From: JBDHTS01 sp039808845
GTDB taxonomy: Bacteria > Pseudomonadota > Alphaproteobacteria > Micavibrionales > Micavibrionaceae
Direction of reading: 5' to 3'
Length of the DNA: 39,359 nucleotides
Assembly (NCBI GenBank): GCA_039808845.1
Contig: JBDHTS010000009.1
Span: 1-39,359, forward strand
In this document: piece by piece, positions 33,790 through 39,359 of the stretch
Numbering within the stretch: the first letter of the stretch is position 1
Layout: each line of letters opens with the position of its first letter
Notes under the pieces: model-generated
The model's database searches: none
What the model was told of the DNA's origin: nothing
The model's input: the letters and a program-made list of their open reading frames with translations, nothing else
Position numbers and translations under genes: made by a program

Positions 33790-34176
33790 ATGATGAAAGT
33801 GAGAGCTATCCTGTTGTCGGCAGCCGCCATAACGTTGATTGCCGGTTCCGGCGCCTGTGCCGAGGATCTGCAGGGCGCGGCATCCGGTTCGGTGAATGCG
33901 GAAGCCCGGTCGGATACGGACGGTTCCGGCGCGGGATCTTCACTTGACGGCGCAGGGGCGGCAGGCACGACCGGGGCGGCCGCTGCCATGAATGATACCG
34001 AGGCCGCCGCAGGCGCGACCGCAGATTTCAATACGCTGGATAGTGATGGAGACGGCGCCGTCTCCCGTGACGAACTGGCCGCCGGCGGTCAGGCCAATGC
34101 CGGCCTGTTCGCCCAGATGGACCTGAACAAGGACGGCAGGCTAAGCCCGAACGAAGTCAATACGGGTTCCCGGTAA
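33790..34176 (+). CDS. Secreted EF-hand protein
   Basis: 128 aa from the ATG at 33790 (AAGGAG, 5 nt upstream). An alternative ATG is the next codon. The signal peptide is MMKVRAILLSAAAITLIAGS plus GACA, with cleavage likely before EDLQ. An alanine/glycine/serine-rich low-complexity linker follows. Then come two canonical EF-hand loops: DSDGDGAVSRDE and DLNKDGRLSPNE, each with ligands at positions 1, 3, 5 and 12. It should bind calcium in the periplasm or outside the cell. Single gene with a probable EcfG promoter and its own terminator at 34190. The frame upstream to 33709 overlaps the promoter and is not used. Confidence 0.85.
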   Translation: MMKVRAILLSAAAITLIAGSGACAEDLQGAASGSVNAEARSDTDGSGAGSSLDGAGAAGTTGAAAAMNDTEAAAGATADFNTLDSDGDGAVSRDELAAGGQANAGLFAQMDLNKDGRLSPNEVNTGSR

Positions 34177-34189
34177 CCGCTGACCTCAC

Positions 34190-34227
34190 GAAAAATAACT
34201 CCGGCGCATGTTCCGGGGTTATTTTTC
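34190..34227. terminator. Bidirectional terminator after the EF-hand gene
   Basis: A 15-bp stem, GAAAAATAACTCCGG / CCGGGGTTATTTTTC, with one G-T wobble, an 8-nt loop and a T-rich 3' arm. It lies 13 bp after the stop codon. Confidence 0.8.
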
Positions 34228-34343
34228 GCCCTGCTCGCGCCGATGTTATAATACATATGTATGAATGCAGCGGCGTATGCGTTGTCGCATCGACCGGAGA
34301 TTGCTAGAATCCCCAAACCGGGTACAAGCGTCATTGGGGCAGG

Positions 34344-36881
34344 ATGCCATTGATCGTCCGATATATCCGTGGCGCCGGAATGCTTACAGCGCTTTTGGGC
34401 TTAAGTGTCATGATTGGATGGCACGCCCGTATGATGTCCTTCATCCAGATCAGCCCGCAATTCGTTCCCATTCAATACAACACCGCATTGGCCTTCTGCC
34501 TGGAGGGGCTGGGGCTTGTCCTCGTGCAGGGAAGCCGGACGCAATGGCTGGGCGTCCTCTGCGCTTTCATGGCAGGGAGTTTCGCCGCTGTCATCGGGTC
34601 CCAGTATGTGACCGGGCACGATCTTGGCATCGACCAGCTGTTCATCGAAAATGACATCCTGGTGAAAACGTCGTATCCGGGGCGGATGGCGCCGAATACC
34701 TCCCTTGGCTTCATCATGATCGCTATCGCGCTGACGGCCCACGCCGCCTTGAAAAATCCCGAATTGCGAACGAACGTCATCATACTGTTCGGCACGATCG
34801 TTCTGGTCATCGGATCGACGGCCCTTCTGGGCTATCTGGTTCACGTCGAGGCGGCCTACCGCTGGTGGAGCCTCAGCGATATGGCGCCGCTGACCGCTCT
34901 GGGACTCGTCATCCTCAGTTCGGGCGTCCTGGTTTTGGGCTGCGCGGATGCAAGGCAGGAGGAACAGGGAGGAGGGGCGATCCAGAACTGGCCGCCGATC
35001 CTGGCGGCCGTCATGGGGATTGCGGCAACGCTTCTGGTCGTTCAGGGATTGTTGGTCAGCGACCAGAAACGGGCACAGGAGGCTGTCAGAACCCAAGCGG
35101 AACGTTATGCCCGCATAGTGGAGACCGGCCTGGAAAACAGCGTCGGAGCGTTGTTCCGCATGCAGGACCGGCTTGCGACCGGCACCGTCACGCCCGATCT
35201 ATGGGAAAGGGACGCGCGCAACTATATCCGTGATAATGACTCCTACGACGCATTGCTTCTTTTGGACCGGAGGCGTTCCGTTGTCCGGACAGTGGCGCGC
35301 AGGGATGATTTCGATATGGAAACAATAATTGCCGCCGCGCCTGATGAACGGACGCTTCGGGCGGGCAAGGAGCCGTTTCTGCTGAGGGTGGTCTCGCGCA
35401 ATACGAGCCGCCCCGTCATGGCGCTTTATTTTCCTTTGGCGAAATCCGGCGGTGTCCTGGCCGCGGCCTATAACGTGACGAAAACGTTTTCCGGTCTTGC
35501 CGGCAGCAATGACCGGATGCTGATCAGGATCAGCGACGGAAAGGGCGTTCTTTATACCAATTCGCTTCAGGATCCGGCCTATCCATGGGCGGCGAGCGAG
35601 ACGGAATCGATCCGCTTCCACGGCATTTTCTGGAGGATCGGCCTGATACAGGATATCGCGGGCTATAATAACAACAGGCTGATCTTCCTGATTCTTGGGG
35701 CGGGTATTGTGCTGTCTCTTTCCCTGGCGAATGCCATCCGGCAAAAAGGGAGGATCTCCCGGTACGCGGCTGCCGTCGAAGCCAGCCGCGCCGCGCTTGA
35801 AAAGAGCGAGCGGCGCTATGCCCTGGCGACGGAAGCGGCGGAGATCGCCGTCTGGGACTGGGATATTGAAGATAAAGCCCTGGTATGGACGGGCCGCGCG
35901 GGGCCCCTGTTCGGAGTCGCCTGCAATGATGAGATTCCGACATCGGAACAGGCCATGCTGGACATGATTCCGGAGGACGATCGCCAGCGGGTCCGGTCCA
36001 AGGTGCTGAAAAGCATCTCAAACCATGACAATTTCACCGTGGATTACCGGATGAAGCGTCTGGACGACCGCGAGGTCTGGGTCCAGTCGCGGGGCAATGC
36101 CGTGGAATGGCGGGACGGCCATGCCGTCCGCATAAGCGGCACGCTGACCGACATTACGAGGCAAAAGGCCGTAGAACAGGAACTCCGCCGCTCGAACCGG
36201 GAACTTGAAAAATTCGCCTATATTGCCGCGCATGACCTGCGTTCGCCATTGCGGGGAATCGATAATCTTGCGCTGTGGGTGATGGACGATGCCGGGAGCG
36301 CCCTGCCCGAGGAAGCGCGTAAAAACCTGGAATTGCTCCGCGGGCGCATCGCGCGTCTCGACCATTTGCTGAGCGGCATCCTTATGTACGCCCAGGCCGG
36401 ACGGATCACGGGGGAAATCATCCCGGTCGATTCAGCCAGCGTCGTGCGGACCGTGGCCGACCTGAACCTGCCTTCGGCATTCACGGTCGAGGCGAAAGAG
36501 CTTCCGGTCCTGCGGACATCGCGCACGCTTCTGGAACAGATTTTCAGCAACCTGTTTTCCAATGCCGTCAAGCATCATGACAAAGGGCGGGGGATCATCA
36601 GGGTTTCCGCCACGGACCATGGCGCTTTTCATGAATTCATTGTCGCCGATGACGGTCCGGGCATTCCCGCCGAATATCATGAAAAGGTCTTCGAAATGTT
36701 TCAGACCCTGAAATCCCGTGACAAGGTCGAGGGCAGCGGGCTGGGCATGTCGATCGTCAAGAAGCTGGTCGAATGGCAGGGCGGTAAAATCTGGATCGAA
36801 TCCCGTCAGGGCCAGCGCGGCATGGCCGTCCATTTTACATGGCCCAAAACGATGGTCGCTCCGAATATCGAGGCGGCATAG
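34344..36881 (+). CDS. PAS-domain sensor histidine kinase, multi-TM sensor
   Basis: 845 aa. Residues 1-205: about six membrane segments (GMLTALLGLSVMIGWHARMM; LIFGTIVLV-like stretches; LTALGLVILSSGVLVLG), a membrane-embedded sensor. About 220-455: a second pair of membrane segments flanking an extracytoplasmic domain, possibly Cache/CHASE-like. About 485-605: a PAS/PAC domain (AVWDWDIEDKALVWTGRAGP; VRISGTLTDITRQK). HisKA follows, with H630 in AAHDLRSPLRGID. HATPase: N box near N740 (NLFSNAVKHH), G1 DDGPGIP near 770, then GSGLGMSIVKKLV. The kinase type resembles the phytochrome-related group (FAYIAAHDLRSP). No response regulator is adjacent. The start at 34344 has GGGGCAGG upstream; an in-frame ATG at 34380 is possible. 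Confidence 0.92.
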   Translation: MPLIVRYIRGAGMLTALLGLSVMIGWHARMMSFIQISPQFVPIQYNTALAFCLEGLGLVLVQGSRTQWLGVLCAFMAGSFAAVIGSQYVTGHDLGIDQLFIENDILVKTSYPGRMAPNTSLGFIMIAIALTAHAALKNPELRTNVIILFGTIVLVIGSTALLGYLVHVEAAYRWWSLSDMAPLTALGLVILSSGVLVLGCADARQEEQGGGAIQNWPPILAAVMGIAATLLVVQGLLVSDQKRAQEAVRTQAERYARIVETGLENSVGALFRMQDRLATGTVTPDLWERDARNYIRDNDSYDALLLLDRRRSVVRTVARRDDFDMETIIAAAPDERTLRAGKEPFLLRVVSRNTSRPVMALYFPLAKSGGVLAAAYNVTKTFSGLAGSNDRMLIRISDGKGVLYTNSLQDPAYPWAASETESIRFHGIFWRIGLIQDIAGYNNNRLIFLILGAGIVLSLSLANAIRQKGRISRYAAAVEASRAALEKSERRYALATEAAEIAVWDWDIEDKALVWTGRAGPLFGVACNDEIPTSEQAMLDMIPEDDRQRVRSKVLKSISNHDNFTVDYRMKRLDDREVWVQSRGNAVEWRDGHAVRISGTLTDITRQKAVEQELRRSNRELEKFAYIAAHDLRSPLRGIDNLALWVMDDAGSALPEEARKNLELLRGRIARLDHLLSGILMYAQAGRITGEIIPVDSASVVRTVADLNLPSAFTVEAKELPVLRTSRTLLEQIFSNLFSNAVKHHDKGRGIIRVSATDHGAFHEFIVADDGPGIPAEYHEKVFEMFQTLKSRDKVEGSGLGMSIVKKLVEWQGGKIWIESRQGQRGMAVHFTWPKTMVAPNIEAA

Positions 36882-36937
36882 CCGCATCAATTGCAATCCC
36901 GCATAAAACATGCCTGAATAGAGAGAGGAAGGCTTCC

Positions 36938-38578
36938 ATGAATCTTCTCGAAACCGGGCTGTCGTTTGCCGAGGGGCTGGCGCTCATTGCATCGCCTTGC
37001 ATCCTGCCCGTATTGCCGCTTGTGCTGTCCGCTTCAGTGGAAGGAGGAAGAAGGAGGCCGTTTGGCATCATTCTCGGTTTTGTCATTGCCTTTACGGCTT
37101 TTGCGCTGTTGTCCCGCAAACTGGTCATGTTGCTGGGCCTTGATCTGGATATCATCAAATACGGTTCTCTCGTTTTTCTGGCCATGTTCGGTGTGATTCT
37201 TCTATCCGGGCGGTTGTCCGAAAAATTCAGCGCATTGACAGGCCGATTTGCCAGCGCGGGAAGCGATCTTTCCTCAAAAGCGCAAGACGGTTTTATGAGC
37301 GGCGTCCTGATCGGAATGCTGATCGGTCTGGTATGGACGCCGTGCGCAGGGCCTATCCTTGCAGCGGTTCTCGTGCAGGTCATTCGCCAGGAATCCGATC
37401 TGCAGGCGCTCTTCCTGGTCTCGGCATTCGCTTTCGGTGCGGGTGTGCCAATGCTGATCATTTCTTTGGTAGGCAGGAAGGCCATGTCAAAACTGGGCTT
37501 TATCGCCAATCATGCGGAGACGGTACGCAAGGGTTTCGGCGTTTTGATCCTTTTGGCCGTGGCATTCATCGCCTCTGGAATCGATCCGCAAACGCTATTT
37601 TCCAGCGAAGAAAAAACACAAAAAATTGCCGCCGAAGGATTGCAGGACGCACTGGCAAATCCGTATCCGGCGCCAGAATTCGCCGGGATCGAGGCTTGGC
37701 TTAACAGCGAACCACTTACCATGGCAGGTTTGAAAGGAAAGGTGGTTCTGATCGATTTCTGGACATACTCCTGCATCAACTGTGTGCGGACATTGCCTTA
37801 CATTACGCGCTGGGATCAGGATTACAGGGATAAAGACCTTGTGATCATCGGCATTCATGCGCCGGAGTTCGAGTTTGAAAAATCGCAGGAGAATGTCGAG
37901 GCGGCGATAAGGAAGCACAACATCCGTTATCCCGTAGCGCTCGACAATAATCTTGATACGTGGACGAATTTCAAAAACCGATACTGGCCCGCTCACTACC
38001 TAATCGATCGGGACGGCCGTATCGTCTATACGCATTTCGGCGAGGGGAATTATGCCGAAACGGAAAACAATATCCGCTATCTTCTGGGCCTGGACCGCAA
38101 GACAGAAGAAAAAGATATCGCGGTCACAAGCAAGGGGCAGACGCCGGAAACCTATCTTGGGTATAAACGCGCCGCAAATTTTTCCAGCCCTGAAGCAATC
38201 GATAGGGATGTCCTGAAAAATTATACATTTCCAGAAGCTCTGAAAGACAATCAATGGGCGTTGGAGGGTGGCTGGACAGTCTCGAATGAGCACATTACGG
38301 CCGCGGAAGCGGGCTCCAGCATGAAACTGAATTTCAAGGCTGGAAAGGTATTTCTGGTTATGGGTGTACCGGAGGGCAAAACGGTCCGGGCATTACTGAC
38401 GCTGAACGGTGAGCCCTTAAAAAATCTGGCCGGTAAGGATGCCCCGGATGGAACTGTGACAGTTGACAGGCATGCCCTTTACGAACTGGTCAGTCAGCCA
38501 TCGCCCGCAAACGGTCTTCTGACCATTCGTGCCGATGAACCGGGCCTGGAGGCCTATGCGTTCACGTTTGGAAACTAG
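36938..38578 (+). CDS. dipZ: DipZ: CcdA-type transmembrane and thioredoxin-like protein
   Basis: 546 aa from the ATG at 36938, with AGAGAGGAAGG upstream. Residues 1-225 are a CcdA/DsbD-like membrane domain with redox cysteines in SPCILPVLPLVL and WTPCAGPILAA. About 245-400 is a periplasmic thioredoxin-like domain with the active site SCINCVRT and later YWPAHYLIDRDGRIVYTHFG. About 410-546 is the strand-rich C-terminal domain typical of the DipZ family (carbohydrate-binding-like fold). It transfers electrons from cytoplasmic thioredoxin across the membrane to periplasmic thiols, in cytochrome c maturation or oxidative-damage repair. It lies 56 bp after the kinase gene and may be co-transcribed. 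It ends convergent to the epimerase remnant. Confidence 0.93.
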   Translation: MNLLETGLSFAEGLALIASPCILPVLPLVLSASVEGGRRRPFGIILGFVIAFTAFALLSRKLVMLLGLDLDIIKYGSLVFLAMFGVILLSGRLSEKFSALTGRFASAGSDLSSKAQDGFMSGVLIGMLIGLVWTPCAGPILAAVLVQVIRQESDLQALFLVSAFAFGAGVPMLIISLVGRKAMSKLGFIANHAETVRKGFGVLILLAVAFIASGIDPQTLFSSEEKTQKIAAEGLQDALANPYPAPEFAGIEAWLNSEPLTMAGLKGKVVLIDFWTYSCINCVRTLPYITRWDQDYRDKDLVIIGIHAPEFEFEKSQENVEAAIRKHNIRYPVALDNNLDTWTNFKNRYWPAHYLIDRDGRIVYTHFGEGNYAETENNIRYLLGLDRKTEEKDIAVTSKGQTPETYLGYKRAANFSSPEAIDRDVLKNYTFPEALKDNQWALEGGWTVSNEHITAAEAGSSMKLNFKAGKVFLVMGVPEGKTVRALLTLNGEPLKNLAGKDAPDGTVTVDRHALYELVSQPSPANGLLTIRADEPGLEAYAFTFGN

Positions 38579-38588
38579 GCCAGAAACT

Positions 38589-39251
38589 TCAGGCCGAAAT
38601 AACACGGATGCTGTAGCTGGCCGTGCGGGTTTCGCCGGGCGCGATCAGCATGATGCCGGGCTTTTGGGTAATCTCCCCGTCGAAATCTTCCGGGCTGGAC
38701 ATGCCGTGCCAAGGCTCAATGCATAAAAATCCTGCGCCGGGTTTGCACCACAGGCCCAGTTCGTTGAAGTTTTCATCCCACGAGATTTCCAAAGACGGGC
38801 CGTCCAGCGCACTGTAACAGACACTTTTACTGGCCGGGCGGTCAAGAATAACGGCGTCGTGTTTGAAAACATCCTGATTCAAACGAAGAACATCGCCTTC
38901 GACCGGATTGGAAAAGGTTTCCTGCATCAGAAGGCCTCCGGAAAGGCGGCGGACCGGCGCGGTTTCCTTCTTTGAAAATTTCAGAATATGCTTTTCCTCC
39001 GGGATGTTATCCACCAGTGGCCAGCGGAAAGCAGGATGCGCACCGACCGAAGCGGGAAGCGTCTCCTGGCCGGGGTTATGAATTTTGTAGGTGATGGTGA
39101 GGCCATCATCCTTCACGGCATAGTCAACGGTAAACGTAAAGAGAAAAGGATACTGCTTGCGGGTTTCTTCCGTATCCTGAAGGCTCAGGCTGCAGGAGTC
39201 AGAATTTTTCGAACTCCATGCGAAACGTCGTGGCGTCTTTCCTTCTGAAGA
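38589..39251 (-). pseudogene. 5'-truncated aldose 1-epimerase family gene
   Basis: Minus-strand frame coding for the C-terminal two thirds of a galactose-mutarotase-like protein: RRFAWSSKNSDS, YPFLFTFTVDYAV, LTITYKIHNPG, VGAHPAFRWPL (catalytic-region histidine), then WHGMSSPEDFDGE. Homology extends upstream of the only possible start (GTG at 39116) to a TGA at 39252-39254, without an ATG, GTG or TTG in between. The roughly 85-100 N-terminal residues expected in this family, including the HGFAR block, are absent in all frames up to the window end. The gene is therefore broken, unless a frameshift or sequencing error is hidden near 39250. Confidence 0.75.
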
Positions 39252-39254
39252 TCA

Positions 39255-39359
39255 GCCAGCAGGGCCTGCGCCGCGCCGGAACTGCGCTATCCTCTCTTCG
39301 GCGGCGGCTGGTGGGTGCATGAAACCGCTGTTATGCGCGAAAAGAAAACAGGCCAATTC
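39255..39359. other. Window end, no gene assigned
   Basis: The last 105 bp replace what should be the 5' end of the epimerase gene. One plus-strand frame (PELRYPLFGGGWWVHETAVM) stays open to the edge and looks protein-like, but it is too short to support a gene. Confidence 0.3.

Noticed and set aside
37333..37704. 123-aa frame inside dipZ
   Set aside because: Shadow frame; dipZ is intact and continuous across it.
39259..39359. Plus-strand frame PELRYPLFGGGWWVHETAVM open to the window end
   Set aside because: About 35 codons, no start and no recognisable family; it may be real but cannot be supported.

Overview
The window looks like chromosomal DNA of a moderately high-GC alphaproteobacterium. 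The basis is a PodJ-like polar protein (coiled coil, membrane segment, SEL1 repeats, peptidoglycan-binding domain), promoters of the alphaproteobacterial EcfG general-stress type (GGAAC-N16-nGTT), and the general gene content. The species cannot be fixed from this; Rhodospirillales or Micavibrio-like bacteria are only a guess. No ribosomal RNA, integrase, transposase or CRISPR array was seen.

Layout. 1-4 kb: the 5' part of an OmpR-type response regulator (minus strand, cut by the window edge), an unknown gene, and uvrB. 4-6.6 kb: a strongly AT-rich foreign gene with a proteasome-like N-terminus and a helical-repeat C-terminus. It lies between a doubled uvrB 3' end on the left and a dead copy of a tiny zinc-ribbon gene on the right; the intact zinc-ribbon gene sits 0.4 kb further on. 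6.7-8.5 kb: probable stress-regulated envelope genes (SYLF protein, small hydrophilic protein, outer-membrane barrel). 8.5-15 kb: a GT4 glycosyltransferase, then an operon of a lipase-like hydrolase, an AT-rich FRG-domain gene and a three-domain LplT-PlsC-acyl-ACP synthetase. 15-17.8 kb: a DUF2157 / GDYXXLXY membrane operon, divergent from a TetR regulator across probable operators and a stack of nested inverted repeats. 17.8-20.3 kb: the PodJ-like gene and tRNA-Gln(UUG).

20.4-31.9 kb is the most unusual part: an RTX locus. It holds a headless RTX fragment next to the tRNA, a secreted four-cysteine protein, an RTX protein with an N-terminal HExxH peptidase-like domain but no recognisable type I secretion tail, a small membrane protein, an exported protein resembling effector-immunity proteins, and a 2057-residue RTX protein that has the type I secretion tail. 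The two large RTX genes share a perfect 215-bp direct repeat in the same codon phase. Crossing over there would join the peptidase head to the secretable tail and delete the genes in between. I read the locus as an RTX effector/immunity cluster in which N-terminal domains can be exchanged; that reading is inference.

31.9-39.4 kb: an HTTM membrane protein with a partner, an AHSA1/SRPBCC protein, an EF-hand secreted protein with an EcfG-like promoter, a large PAS histidine kinase, DipZ (CcdA plus thioredoxin), and a 5'-truncated aldose-1-epimerase-like pseudogene.
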